From the NCBI GenBank assembly GCA_011089965.1, contig JAANAU010000004.1, positions 62,001-126,000 on the forward strand: 64,000 nt of DNA, read 5' to 3'. The translations under genes and the position numbers were made by a program. Below are positions 30,283 through 40,179 of the stretch, one piece after another; position 1 is the first letter of the stretch; each line of letters starts with the position of its first letter. This DNA comes from Magnetococcales bacterium (GTDB taxonomy: Bacteria; Pseudomonadota; Magnetococcia; Magnetococcales; Magnetaquicoccaceae). The notes under the pieces are model-generated. The model saw only the letters and a program-made list of their open reading frames with translations, had not been told where the DNA came from and did not search any database.

Positions 30283-32706
30283 ATGAACACCACCCTGAAG
30301 AGGCTCGTGATCTCCCTCTCTTTGGCAACCTGGATGTGGCCAGACCTGGTCCACAGCGCACCCGGTGCCGGTTTCACCCGGGCCACCGGCACCCAGCGCG
30401 TGGTCAATGCCGTCCGCACCAACACCCGTGAAATCTTCAAACCCACGTTCACCATCCGGTCGCGTCACGCCGGAGCCATGAACGCCATCGTCATGAGCAG
30501 TGACGCCAAATGGATGGCCAGCGGCAGCCAGAACGAAGCGGCACAACTGTGGAATCTGACCACCGGGCAACGCGAGTTGGATCTGCGCGGCCATGCCGGT
30601 CCGGTTCACGCCGTTGCCTTTGTCCCGGGAACCAGAAACTATGGGAGCCAACCCAAACCGGATACCAGACAGGCCGCCCAGCGCAAAGGGTTTCTGGTCA
30701 CCGGTGGAGCGGATGGGGAGGCCCGCCTGTGGAGCCTCGTTTCCGGCGATACCGTGCGCCGCTTTAAAGGCCATGCCGGTCCAGTGAGCAGCGTGGCTGT
30801 CAGCAGCGATGGTCAGACCCTCTTCACCGGTGGAGAGGACGGTGCCATCAAACTCTGGAAACTCGATGACGGCTCCCTGACCAAAACCCTCTCCGGACAT
30901 GCCGGTCCGGTCAAAAGCCTGCACCTCAGTCCGGATGGCAAACAACTCGCCTCGGGTGGCATGGATGGTGCCGTCCGGTTGTGGAGTCCAACCCAAGGCA
31001 CCATGACTCAGGAGTTCAAGGGCAATGACGGACCGGTCAACGCCCTCTCCTGGAGCGGAGATGGCAGCAGAATCGCTTCAGCCCATGACAACGGGACGGT
31101 CCGCATCAAAGGGATCAAAGGGGGCAACGATCTGGTGATTCCTGGCAAAGGCGGGCCAGCACGCAGTGTCGCCATCCGGTCCGACAACAGCCAGATCGCA
31201 ACCGGAGGAGCCGACTCCGTGATCCGCCTCTGGTCCATGACCGATGGAACCCTCCTCAAAGAGGTCGCCGGCCACCAGAACGGGGTCAACGCCCTCTCCT
31301 ATGGGGACAACGGACGTCTGCTGCTTTCGGCCAGTCAGGACCAGACCCTGCGGGTCTGGAAACCGGAAACCGGTGTGGAGCTGGCCCGCCTGGTGTCGCT
31401 GCGGTCGGGTTGGGCGGTCGTCTCCCCGGACGGACGGTTTGACGGCACCCTGGATGGTGCCCTGGAAGACCGACTGGATGCCATCCAATGGACTGGCGAC
31501 GGTTTGGCCTTCTCCATCGACGGCTTCTTGGAAAAATACTATCAACCCGCCCTGCTCGGAAAACTGCTCGCGCGTCGCGACAAGGTTGATCCCAAGGCAC
31601 CCCATATCACCGAAGGGTTCATGCTGCCCCCGAAGATCGGTGAGGTCGCCCGTCCCCGGGGGGTGGTGCGCGACAAGAGCGCCACCCTGGAGATCCCGGT
31701 GGAAGATATGGGCGGCGGAATCCATGAGGTGCGCGTCTACCACAATGGCAAAATCATCGACCAGACCCGGGGACGCAAGGAAGGCTCCAGCGATGGCACC
31801 CGCGCGGTGGAAAGGGTCAACTATCAGGTGGAACTGGTCAATGGTGCCAATGTCTTCAAAGTGGTGGGCATGAGCAATGACCGCATCGAAGGTGAAGCTG
31901 CCACGGTCACGGTCAACCACGATGCCGGCGGCAGCGACGACCCACCCAAACTGCATGTCTTTACCGTTGGCATCAACCAGTACGCCAATCCGGACATGGC
32001 CCTCAATTTCGCGGTCCCGGATGCCAAGGGGATCATGGAATTCTTCATGCGTACCTACGCAAGTCTGTTCCGCAACATCACCACCTATACCCTGCACGAC
32101 CGTAACGCCACCCGCACCGATCTGATCAAAGGGCTGACCGATCTGCAAAAGGTGCCACTTCAGGATACCGCAGTGATCTATCTGGCCGGACACGGCGAAA
32201 CCCTCGAAATGGATGACATCTGGTACTTCCTGCCCCAGGATCTGCCCGGTACGGCAGAAAACCAGATCCATGCCGGCGGACTCTCATCGCTGGCACTCAA
32301 GGATCACCTCTCCCGCATTCCCGCCCACAAGATCATCCTGTTGATCGATGCCTGCAAATCCGGCCAGGCCATGGATGCCTTCAAGGAGTTCCGCAACCAG
32401 AAACCCATGGCCACCCTCTCCCGCTCCACCGGCATCCACATCGGCACCGCCACCACCGGTTCCCAACTGGCCAATGAACTGGCCAGCCTGGGACACGGCA
32501 TCTTCACCTATGCCCTGCTCCAGGGCCTGGCTGGCAAGGCCGACGTGCAACCAAAAGACATGAGCGTCATGGTCGATGAGATCCTGACCTATGCCAAAAC
32601 CGAAGTGCCGCGTCTGAATCAGAAATATGATCTCGATGCCCAAACCCCGGTCGTCAACTCGCGCGGAGACAACTTTGTCATCTCCAAACCGGCCGGCAAA
32701 CAATAA
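30283..32706 (+). CDS. Exported WD40-repeat protein with caspase-like (peptidase C14) domain
   Basis: The 807-residue protein starts with a signal peptide (MNTTLKRLVISLSLATW, cleavage near AHSA-like VHSA). Residues ~50-380 hold about eight WD40 repeats, with repeated LRGHAGPVHAVAF, DGEARLWSL and DGAIKLWKLDDG patterns. A linker of beta character (~410-540) follows. The C-terminal ~545-800 is a caspase-like domain: FTVGINQYANP, catalytic His637 in YLAGHGE and catalytic Cys691 in LLIDACKSGQ. Both catalytic residues are present. Such WD40-caspase proteins occur in bacteria with complex signalling; substrates are unknown. It ends 12 bases before the FAD/Fe-S gene, so they may share a transcript. 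Confidence 0.9.
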   Translation: MNTTLKRLVISLSLATWMWPDLVHSAPGAGFTRATGTQRVVNAVRTNTREIFKPTFTIRSRHAGAMNAIVMSSDAKWMASGSQNEAAQLWNLTTGQRELDLRGHAGPVHAVAFVPGTRNYGSQPKPDTRQAAQRKGFLVTGGADGEARLWSLVSGDTVRRFKGHAGPVSSVAVSSDGQTLFTGGEDGAIKLWKLDDGSLTKTLSGHAGPVKSLHLSPDGKQLASGGMDGAVRLWSPTQGTMTQEFKGNDGPVNALSWSGDGSRIASAHDNGTVRIKGIKGGNDLVIPGKGGPARSVAIRSDNSQIATGGADSVIRLWSMTDGTLLKEVAGHQNGVNALSYGDNGRLLLSASQDQTLRVWKPETGVELARLVSLRSGWAVVSPDGRFDGTLDGALEDRLDAIQWTGDGLAFSIDGFLEKYYQPALLGKLLARRDKVDPKAPHITEGFMLPPKIGEVARPRGVVRDKSATLEIPVEDMGGGIHEVRVYHNGKIIDQTRGRKEGSSDGTRAVERVNYQVELVNGANVFKVVGMSNDRIEGEAATVTVNHDAGGSDDPPKLHVFTVGINQYANPDMALNFAVPDAKGIMEFFMRTYASLFRNITTYTLHDRNATRTDLIKGLTDLQKVPLQDTAVIYLAGHGETLEMDDIWYFLPQDLPGTAENQIHAGGLSSLALKDHLSRIPAHKIILLIDACKSGQAMDAFKEFRNQKPMATLSRSTGIHIGTATTGSQLANELASLGHGIFTYALLQGLAGKADVQPKDMSVMVDEILTYAKTEVPRLNQKYDLDAQTPVVNSRGDNFVISKPAGKQ

Positions 32707-32718
32707 GGATGGTTCAGC

Positions 32719-35700
32719 GTGTCGCAGACAGCCAAGATTCGGGAGATCCCCTACAACTACACCTCGTTTTCCGACCGGGAGATCGTGATCCGCTTTCTCG
32801 GCACGACCATGTGGGAAACGCTGGAAACCTTGCGCAGCCAACGCGAAACCGGACGCTCGGCACGCATGCTGTTTGGAATCCTCGGGGATTTATGGGTGAT
32901 CTCCCGCAATCCGTTCTTGCAGGAGGATCTGCTGACCCACCCGAAACGGCTGGAAGCACTGATTTCAACCATGACCCAACGCATCCAGCTGATTGTGGAT
33001 CGGGCCAAAGGCAATCCGCTGGTCTTTCAACTGGTGGACAGGCTGCGTGAAGCGGTCAAGGATTTTGGTGAGTGGTTCCCGCGCCGGGCGGCGCTGCGCC
33101 GCAGGGCACAGCAGGCACTGGCACAGGTGACCCGCGAAGAGAATATCGACTTCACCCCCATGGCACGGGTCGCGCACATCACCGATGCCACGGACTGGCG
33201 CGTGGAGTGTCCGGCTCTGGTACTGAAACCGGACCGGGAAGAGGAAGTGGCCGCTTTGGTGACGGTATGCATCGATCTGGGCATGCCGATCATCCCGCGC
33301 GGCGGCGGAACCGGTTACACAGGATCGGGCGTGGCCCTGCACCCGGATACCGTCATCATCAATACCGAAAAACTGGATTTCATCCATCCGGTGACACACC
33401 AGACCCCTCCCGGTCTCACCCACACGGTGGCCACCATCCGGGTCGGGGCCGGTGCCATCACGGCCCGCGTCGAAGAGGCCGCATCCCAGGCAGGCCTGGT
33501 CTTTGCCGTCGATCCCACCTCGAAAAACGCCTCCACCATCGGCGGCAACATCGCCATGAATGCCGGTGGCAAAAAAGCGGTCCGCTGGGGAACCACCCTG
33601 GACAATCTCCTCTCCTGGCGCATGGTCACCCCGGATGGAGAGTGGCTGGAGGTGGAACGCCTGGATCACAACCTGGGAAAGATCCATAACCTGCCCGAGG
33701 CCAGATTCCGCATCACCCGTTTCGGCAGCGATGGCCAGATCCCGGTCGGAGAACCGACCCAACTCTCCATTCCCGCATCCGACTTCCGCAAACCCGGTCT
33801 GGGCAAGGATGTCACCAACAAGGCTTTGGCCGGATTGCCGGGCATCCAGAAAGAGGGGTGTGACGGCCTGGTCACCAGTGCGCTCTTCGTGCTCCATCCC
33901 AAACCACTGCACACCCGCACGGTCTGTCTGGAGTTCTTCGGTGCCGATCTCTCCCGCGCGGTCCCGGCCATCGTCGAAACCAAGGATTATCTGGAACAGA
34001 CCCCGGGGGTCGCCTGTGCCGGACTCGAACATCTGGACGAACGCTATCTGCGGGCCGTCGGCTACAATGTCAAAGCGTCACGCGGCGAACATCCCAAAAT
34101 GGCCATCCTGGCCGATATCGTTGGAGATGAAGAGGCTTTGGTGGATCAGGCGGCCCGTCACGTCACGGAGTTGGCGCGCAGACGCGACGGCGAGGGATTC
34201 ATTGCCGTCAGTCCCGAAGAGCGCGCCCGCTACTGGGCGGACCGCGCCCGCACTGCGGCCATTGCTGCCCATACGAATGCCTTCAAGATCAACGAGGATG
34301 TGGTCATTCCTCTGGAAAGGCTCGCCGAATACAACACCGGCATCGAACGGATCAATATCATCCAATCAACCCGCAACAAAATCCAGATGCTGGATGAGAT
34401 CGAACGGTTTCTGAGCGGCGCATCATTTGCCCGCCTGCTGCCCGCCGACTACCCCAACAGCGAAGAGAGTCTCGCCTCGGTCGCGGCCAAACGCGAGGCT
34501 GGCCTGACGCTGATTGCCCGGATCCGCACCCGCTGGCAGGCCATTCTCGACCACTTTGATGGCTGGACAGTGGATCATCCGGAACTGCTCGACCATCCGG
34601 AACAGGCCAGACCTGAACAGCGCATCTGTGATCTGCTCTTGCATCGGGAGATGCGCATCTCCTTTCGTCAGGAGGTGCAACGCCCCCTGAACAACGCCTT
34701 TGGCGGTGAACTGTGGGAAGGGGTGCGCCGCGAACTGGAGACCATTCATCACACGGTGCGGACCCGTCGGCTGTTCGTGGCGTTGCACATGCATGCCGGT
34801 GATGGCAACGTGCATACCAACATTCCGGTCAACTCCAACGACTACGAGATGTTGCAAGAGGCCGAACGGATCGTGGATCAGATCATGGCGCTGGCCATCG
34901 CACTCGATGGCCGGGTCTCCGGAGAGCACGGCATTGGCCTGACCAAATTCCGTTATCTGGACCCGGAGATTGTGGAGGCCTTCGTCGCCTACAAACAGAT
35001 CGTGGATCCGAACAACCGCTTCAATCCTGGCAAACTGCTGCCAGGATCCGGACTGGACAATGCCTACACCCCGTCGCTGCGTCTGGTCCAGCAGGAGGCC
35101 CTGATCCTGCGGGAAAGCGCCATGGGTGCCCTGAACGACGACGTGCGCAACTGTCTGCGCTGCGGCAAATGCAAAAAGGTCTGCTCAACCCACGTCCCGC
35201 ATGCCAATCTGCTCTATTCGCCCCGTGACAAGATTCTGGCCACCGGCCTGATCATCGAAGCCTTTTTGTACGAGGAACAGGCACGGCGCAAGGTCTCATT
35301 GAGCCATTTCGATGCCCTGACCGACCTGGCAGACCACTGCGCCATCTGTCGGCGCTGCGGCACCCCCTGCCCGGTCAATATCGATTTTGCCGATGTCACC
35401 ATGCGCATGCGGGAACTGCTCAAAAGTCGAACCCGACGCAGCGGACGCATCGGCCATCGCATGGCCTTGGCCTTTCTGTCTGCCACCGATCCCCGGGTGA
35501 TTCGTCTGGCGCGCCAGTTTTTCATTCTCGGCGGATATGCGGCCCAACGCTGGTCCCACAAGATCTGGAAACAACTCACGCGCCGCCATCGCCGTCCGGA
35601 TGAACCCCCCAAGGCCGCTGCCGGTCGCGCCCCGAATGTCGTGGAACAGGTGGTGCCGTTGCTGGAGCGTCCTTTGCCTGCGGGTCTGCCAAGCCGCTCG

Positions 35701-36537
35701 GCACGGGGATTTCTCGATATCGAAGATCCCAACATCATCCCGGTGTTGCGCGACCCGGACCGCTGGGAACCGAAGCTGGAGAGTCTGTTCTATTTCCCGG
35801 GCTGTGGCTGCGAACGGCTTTTTTCAGACATCTCCCTGGCCTCCATCGCCATGATGCTGCATGTCGGTGCCCAGGTCGTCCTGCCTCCCGGGGCCATCTG
35901 CTGCGGGTTCCCGCAAAGCGCCTCCGGGTTGGAAGCCTTGAGCCGACAGATCACCATGCGCAACCGGGTGCTTTTTCATCGGGTTGCCCATGCCCTGAGC
36001 CACATGGAGATTCAGACCGTGGTGGTCTCCTGCGGCACCTGTCTGGACCAGTTGGAAAAATACCACTTTGAAACCATCTTTCCCGGCTGCCGTCTGCTCG
36101 ATGTGCATGAATATCTCATGGAAAAAGGGGTGCAGATGCGCTCTGGCCAGACCGAACCGATCCTGTTCCACGATCCGTGTCACTCGCCGATGAAACGGCA
36201 TCCTCCGCTGGTGGTGGCCTCCCGGCTGATGGGTCGTCCGGTCCAGCTTTCCGACCGCTGTTGTGGAGAGGCAGGAACGTTTTCGGTATCCCGTCCGGAT
36301 ATCGCAGCCCAGGTCCGTTTCCGCAAGGAGGAGGAGTTGGGGTTGACGCAACATGCCGACCACGCCCGCCACATCCTGACCGCCTGTCCCTCCTGCTATC
36401 AGGGACTGTCGCGGCTGGAACACACCCAGGCATCCTTCATGGTCGTGGAACTGACCCGCTCGCTGCTGGGTGAATCGTGGCGTGAAACCTTCCTGCAACG
36501 CATGGAACGGGGAGGGCTGGAACGGGTGTTATTGTAA
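32719..36537 (+). CDS. Large FAD-linked oxidase with 4Fe-4S and CCG domains (DUF3683 / D-lactate dehydrogenase type)
   Basis: The 1272-residue protein begins with GTG after AAGGATGGTTCAGC. Residues ~1-145 are a DUF3683-like N-terminal region. From ~150 follows an FAD-binding domain of the GlcD/vanillyl-oxidase type (IPRGGGTGYTGSGVAL, DPTSKNASTIGGNIAMNAGG), with the C-terminal cap ending in SGEHGIGLTKFRYL. Two Cys clusters (CLRCGKCKKVC and CAICRRCGTPC) bind 4Fe-4S. Two CCG-type segments (FYFPGCGCERLF, CCGFPQSASG; DPCHSPMK, CCGEAGTF) complete it. It thus unites what are often separate GlcD and GlcF subunits. A 2-hydroxyacid such as D-lactate is the likely donor, with electrons passed to quinone at the membrane. 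Substrate is not certain. Confidence 0.88.
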   Translation: MSQTAKIREIPYNYTSFSDREIVIRFLGTTMWETLETLRSQRETGRSARMLFGILGDLWVISRNPFLQEDLLTHPKRLEALISTMTQRIQLIVDRAKGNPLVFQLVDRLREAVKDFGEWFPRRAALRRRAQQALAQVTREENIDFTPMARVAHITDATDWRVECPALVLKPDREEEVAALVTVCIDLGMPIIPRGGGTGYTGSGVALHPDTVIINTEKLDFIHPVTHQTPPGLTHTVATIRVGAGAITARVEEAASQAGLVFAVDPTSKNASTIGGNIAMNAGGKKAVRWGTTLDNLLSWRMVTPDGEWLEVERLDHNLGKIHNLPEARFRITRFGSDGQIPVGEPTQLSIPASDFRKPGLGKDVTNKALAGLPGIQKEGCDGLVTSALFVLHPKPLHTRTVCLEFFGADLSRAVPAIVETKDYLEQTPGVACAGLEHLDERYLRAVGYNVKASRGEHPKMAILADIVGDEEALVDQAARHVTELARRRDGEGFIAVSPEERARYWADRARTAAIAAHTNAFKINEDVVIPLERLAEYNTGIERINIIQSTRNKIQMLDEIERFLSGASFARLLPADYPNSEESLASVAAKREAGLTLIARIRTRWQAILDHFDGWTVDHPELLDHPEQARPEQRICDLLLHREMRISFRQEVQRPLNNAFGGELWEGVRRELETIHHTVRTRRLFVALHMHAGDGNVHTNIPVNSNDYEMLQEAERIVDQIMALAIALDGRVSGEHGIGLTKFRYLDPEIVEAFVAYKQIVDPNNRFNPGKLLPGSGLDNAYTPSLRLVQQEALILRESAMGALNDDVRNCLRCGKCKKVCSTHVPHANLLYSPRDKILATGLIIEAFLYEEQARRKVSLSHFDALTDLADHCAICRRCGTPCPVNIDFADVTMRMRELLKSRTRRSGRIGHRMALAFLSATDPRVIRLARQFFILGGYAAQRWSHKIWKQLTRRHRRPDEPPKAAAGRAPNVVEQVVPLLERPLPAGLPSRSARGFLDIEDPNIIPVLRDPDRWEPKLESLFYFPGCGCERLFSDISLASIAMMLHVGAQVVLPPGAICCGFPQSASGLEALSRQITMRNRVLFHRVAHALSHMEIQTVVVSCGTCLDQLEKYHFETIFPGCRLLDVHEYLMEKGVQMRSGQTEPILFHDPCHSPMKRHPPLVVASRLMGRPVQLSDRCCGEAGTFSVSRPDIAAQVRFRKEEELGLTQHADHARHILTACPSCYQGLSRLEHTQASFMVVELTRSLLGESWRETFLQRMERGGLERVLL

Positions 36538-36586
36538 TCAATCCACATCAGCTCCCGGGCTGAAGTCATGACGCCGCCGACCATGG

Positions 36587-36649
36587 AAACCGCACCGGAT
36601 GACCCGCTTCCGCACAAGATCCCATGCTCCAGATTTTCCGGTGCGGTTT
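36587..36649 (+). other. Inverted repeat upstream of prs
   Basis: AAACCGCACCGGA (36587-36599) and TCCGGTGCGGTTT (36637-36649) are perfect 13-base inverted arms, 37 bases apart. They lie after the Fe-S gene and before the prs promoter. They may end the upstream transcript, though no T-run is present. Confidence 0.5.
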
Positions 36650-36660
36650 CATGCCATGGG

Positions 36661-36689
36661 TTGCATCAGGCATCCAAGATCGGTATAAT
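36661..36689 (+). promoter_or_regulatory. Sigma70 promoter of prs
   Basis: TTGCAT (36661-36666), a 17-base spacer and TATAAT (36684-36689) make a near-consensus housekeeping promoter. Transcription would start near 36696, leaving an ~85-base leader to the prs ATG at 36780. This also argues against an earlier start at 36624. Confidence 0.75.
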
Positions 36690-36779
36690 TCCCTGCTGTT
36701 TTTTGCACCGGAACGCAACACCCGCACAACCCGGGTGAAACGATCTGTCCGCTACCACTCTCTTCGGATTGTCCGCTCC

Positions 36780-37724
36780 ATGTCCATCGAAAAAATGCGT
36801 ATCTTTTCCGGTACTGCCAATCCAGAATTGGGACGCCGGATCGCGGAATACCTCTCGGTGCCCATGGCCAATGCCACGGTCCGACGGTTTGCGGATGGAG
36901 AAATCTTCATCCAGATCGACGAAAACGTGCGTGGCCGCGATGTCTTCGTCATCCAACCCACCTCCAACCCGGCCAATGACCATATCATGGAACTCCTGAT
37001 CATGGTCGATGCCCTGCATCGCGCCTCAGCCGGGAGAATCACCGCCGTCATTCCCTATTACGGCTACGCCCGCCAGGACCGCAAAGAGGCTGGCAGAACC
37101 CCGATCACCGCCAAACTGGTGGCTGACCTGCTGGATGCCGCTGGCGTGCAGCGCGTCTTGACCCTGGATCTCCATGCCGGACAAATTCAGGGTTTTTTCA
37201 ACATGCCGGTGGACAACCTCTATGCCACCCCGGTGCTGCTGGCCGCCGTACGCAAATGGGGCATCGACAATGCCGTGGTGATCTCCCCGGATATCGGCGG
37301 CGTGGTCCGTGCCCGCTCCTATGCCAAACGGCTGCATGTGGATCTGGCCATCATCGACAAACGCCGGCCAGCCCCCAATGTGGCTGAAATCCATCACATC
37401 ATCGGCGAAGTGGAAAACAAACACTGCATCATCGTCGATGACATGGTCGATACCGCCGGCACCCTGATCAAAGCCGCTGAAGCCTTGTTGCGCCACGGGG
37501 CCATGTCCGTGGCTGCGGTCTGCTCCCATGGCGTCCTCTCCGGTGCTGCCGTGCAACGGATTCAATCCTCGGTCTTAACCCGCCTGCTGGTGACCGATAC
37601 CATTCAACTCTCTCCGGAAGCCCTGGCCTGCCCCAAAATCGAAGTGCGCAGCGTGGCCCCCCTGCTGGGCGAAGCCATCCGCCGCATCTGTGACGAGGAG
37701 TCGGTCAGTTCCCTGTTCGTCTAA
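36780..37724 (+). CDS. prs: Ribose-phosphate pyrophosphokinase (PRPP synthetase)
   Basis: The 314-residue enzyme makes PRPP from ribose 5-phosphate and ATP for nucleotide, His and Trp synthesis. Recognised segments are [83 protein letters not shown] and the PRPP-binding loop [13 protein letters not shown]. Length matches the family (~315). The frame stays open upstream, but the promoter and the family start support 36780. It begins the housekeeping run prs-rplY-pth-ychF. Confidence 0.97.
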   Translation: MSIEKMRIFSGTANPELGRRIAEYLSVPMANATVRRFADGEIFIQIDENVRGRDVFVIQPTSNPANDHIMELLIMVDALHRASAGRITAVIPYYGYARQDRKEAGRTPITAKLVADLLDAAGVQRVLTLDLHAGQIQGFFNMPVDNLYATPVLLAAVRKWGIDNAVVISPDIGGVVRARSYAKRLHVDLAIIDKRRPAPNVAEIHHIIGEVENKHCIIVDDMVDTAGTLIKAAEALLRHGAMSVAAVCSHGVLSGAAVQRIQSSVLTRLLVTDTIQLSPEALACPKIEVRSVAPLLGEAIRRICDEESVSSLFV

Positions 37725-37784
37725 TTCAACCGCCGATCCCTCGATACAGGTGTGATCGGAATTTATTGCAAGGAGTGGCATCGC

Positions 37785-38378
37785 ATGGCAACAATTCAAG
37801 CTCAAACCCGTGACAACCTCGGCAAAGGGGCAACCCGCATGTTGCGCCGCAATGCGCGCGTTCCCGCCGTGCTGTATGGCGGCACCCGCCAAAACCGCAA
37901 CCTCTCTTTGGACCAGAAGGATCTCCTGAAACTGCTGGATACCGAAGGGAGCGGACTGCGCACCCATCGCCAGGACATGGTGATCGATGGCGATATCCTG
38001 GTCGCCGTTCTGCTGCGTGACTACCAGATCCATCCGGTGAGCGGACTGCCGGTGCATGTGGACTTCATGCGCTTTGATCCCAATCAGATCATCCACGTGC
38101 GTGTCCCGATCCGCGTGACCGATGAGGCCAAATGTGCCGGAATCAAAGCCGGGGGCATCCTGGAAGTGATCCAGAAAGAGGTCGAAGTCCATTGCCGCGC
38201 CGATGACCTGCCCAACTTCATTCCGGTTTCCGTCGCCGCTCTCGGCATTGGGGATGCCATCCACGTCAAGGATCTGCAACTGCCCAATGGGGTGGAAATC
38301 CCGACTGAAGAGAATTTCACGATCATCACCGTGGTCGGCGCCCACAGCGAGGCTGCCGACGAAACCGTTTCGGCGTAA
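37785..38378 (+). CDS. rplY: 50S ribosomal protein L25 (general stress protein Ctc type)
   Basis: The 197-residue protein is the long, Ctc-type L25 that binds 5S rRNA. It has the N-terminal L25 domain (LGKGATRMLRRNARVPAVLYGG, to ~95) and the C-terminal TL5-type domain (VPIRVTDEAKCAGIKAGGILEVIQKEVEVHCRADDLPNFI). AAGGAG precedes the ATG at 37785. It sits between prs and pth, an arrangement found in many proteobacteria, and is probably co-transcribed with both. Confidence 0.95.
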   Translation: MATIQAQTRDNLGKGATRMLRRNARVPAVLYGGTRQNRNLSLDQKDLLKLLDTEGSGLRTHRQDMVIDGDILVAVLLRDYQIHPVSGLPVHVDFMRFDPNQIIHVRVPIRVTDEAKCAGIKAGGILEVIQKEVEVHCRADDLPNFIPVSVAALGIGDAIHVKDLQLPNGVEIPTEENFTIITVVGAHSEAADETVSA

Positions 38379-38423
38379 CGGAATGCTGCCAGACTCCCGA
38401 GCCTGCTTACGGAGAATCATAGC

Positions 38424-39014
38424 ATGAAACTCTTGGTCGGACTCGGGAACCCTGGCACTCCATACCAGCACTCGCGCCATAATCTAGGACAGGATCTCCT
38501 GGAGGCCGTGATCCGTCAATTCAACCTCTCTGCGGGCGGAAAACGGTTTCATGGTCAATGCGGGGATGGCCGCATCGATGGCGAACGGATTGTATGGTTG
38601 ATCCCGGAGACCTATATGAATCTCTCCGGAGAAGCGGTCGGAGCCGCCGCCCGCTATTTCCGCATTCCGGTCGAAGAGATCATCGTCTTGCACGACGATG
38701 TGGATCTGGCCTGCGGCAAAGTGCGCATGAAAATCGGTGGAGGCAACGGCGGTCATAATGGATTGAAATCGATCCAACAGATCCTGGGTTCTCCCAACTT
38801 CATCCGCATCCGCCTGGGCGTAGGCCGCCCGCCTGCGGGCATGGATACGGCCCGCTTTGTCCTGGCCGGCTTCACCCCCGAAGAACAATCCTATCGCTTG
38901 GGTCTGTTGGAACATCTGCCCCAGGTCATGCCCATGATCGTTCGCAACGACCTCAACGGTGCCATGAACCGTTTCAATCATCTGTCCACCATTTCCCAAC
39001 CTTCGCAGTCGTAA
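38424..39014 (+). CDS. pth: Peptidyl-tRNA hydrolase
   Basis: This 196-residue enzyme releases tRNA from prematurely dropped peptidyl-tRNA. Family motifs are intact: KLLVGLGNPGTPYQHSRHNLG with the catalytic His, ETYMNLSGEAV, HDDVDLACGKVRMKIGGGNGGHNGLKSI and FIRIRLGVGRPP. Length is normal. ACGGAGAATC precedes the ATG. It is 45 bases after rplY and 17 bases before ychF, so all are one operon. Confidence 0.97.
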   Translation: MKLLVGLGNPGTPYQHSRHNLGQDLLEAVIRQFNLSAGGKRFHGQCGDGRIDGERIVWLIPETYMNLSGEAVGAAARYFRIPVEEIIVLHDDVDLACGKVRMKIGGGNGGHNGLKSIQQILGSPNFIRIRLGVGRPPAGMDTARFVLAGFTPEEQSYRLGLLEHLPQVMPMIVRNDLNGAMNRFNHLSTISQPSQS

Positions 39015-39031
39015 TCAAGGAGTCTGTTCCC

Positions 39032-40141
39032 ATGGCAGTAAGATGCGGCATCGTCGGCCTGCCCAACGTGGGCAAGTCCACCATCTTCAATGCCCTGACC
39101 GCCGCTGGCGCAGAAATGGCCAATTACCCCTTCTGCACCATCGAACCCAATCAGGGCACGGTCGCAGTCAACGATCCCAGACTCGACACCTTGAGCCAAC
39201 TGGTCCGCTCGAAACGGACCATTCCGACTGTCATGGAGTTCCTCGACATCGCCGGTCTGGTACGCGGAGCCAGCAAAGGGGAAGGATTGGGCAATCAGTT
39301 CCTGGGCCACATCCGTCAGGTGGAGGCCGTTGCCCATGTGGTGCGCTGCTTCATCGACGACGATATTACCCATGTCCATGACCGGGTGGACCCGGTGCGC
39401 GATATCGAGATCATCGACACCGAATTGATGCTCGCCGACCTCGCCTCACTGGAAAAACGTCATAAAACCATCGTGCAAAAGGCACGCTTCGGCGACAAAG
39501 AGGCCAAAGATCTGGTCACGCTCTACGAGACACTCATGGAGGGATTGAACGCTGGAGTCCCTGCCCGTCGTCAAAACCTGTCTGCTGCTGACCGGTTGGC
39601 AATCCGGGATCTGTTTCTGTTGACCGCCAAACCGGTCTTGTATGTCTGCAATGTCAGCGAAGCCGAAGTCTCCACAGCCCAGCAACCCGGCGCTCACCCG
39701 CTGGTGGACGCCGTCCGCACCGTTGCTGCTGCGGAAGGTGCTGGCGTGGTGGCAATCTGCGGCACCATCGAAGCCGAAATCGCGGAACTGAATCAGGCCG
39801 AACGACTGCTCTTTCTCGCCGATCTGGGATTGACCGAATCCGGCCTGGATCGTCTGGTCCATTCGGCCTATCATCTGTTGGGATTGATGACCTACTTCAC
39901 CGCCGGTCCCCAGGAGACCCGGGCCTGGACCATCCCCCAAGGCTCCACGGCCTATGACGCTGCCGGAGCCATCCACAGCGATTTCCAACGCGGATTCATT
40001 CGCGCCGAAGTGATCGCCTATGCCGATTATATCGCCTCTGGCGGCGAACCCGGTGCCAAAGAAAAAGGATTGCTGCGGGTCGAAGGACGCGACTACCTGG
40101 TCGTCGATGGTGACGTGATGCACTTCCGCTTCAATGTCTGA
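39032..40141 (+). CDS. ychF: Redox-regulated ATPase YchF (Obg-related)
   Basis: The 369-residue P-loop protein has the G1 motif [37 protein letters not shown] with G3, and the C-terminal TGS-type domain ([41 protein letters not shown]). YchF prefers ATP over GTP and binds ribosomes. AAGGAG precedes the ATG. It follows pth, the usual order. Confidence 0.96.
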   Translation: MAVRCGIVGLPNVGKSTIFNALTAAGAEMANYPFCTIEPNQGTVAVNDPRLDTLSQLVRSKRTIPTVMEFLDIAGLVRGASKGEGLGNQFLGHIRQVEAVAHVVRCFIDDDITHVHDRVDPVRDIEIIDTELMLADLASLEKRHKTIVQKARFGDKEAKDLVTLYETLMEGLNAGVPARRQNLSAADRLAIRDLFLLTAKPVLYVCNVSEAEVSTAQQPGAHPLVDAVRTVAAAEGAGVVAICGTIEAEIAELNQAERLLFLADLGLTESGLDRLVHSAYHLLGLMTYFTAGPQETRAWTIPQGSTAYDAAGAIHSDFQRGFIRAEVIAYADYIASGGEPGAKEKGLLRVEGRDYLVVDGDVMHFRFNV

Positions 40142-40179
40142 TCCGGTTTCTCTCCCAATCCCAAGGAGCTTGCAGACCC

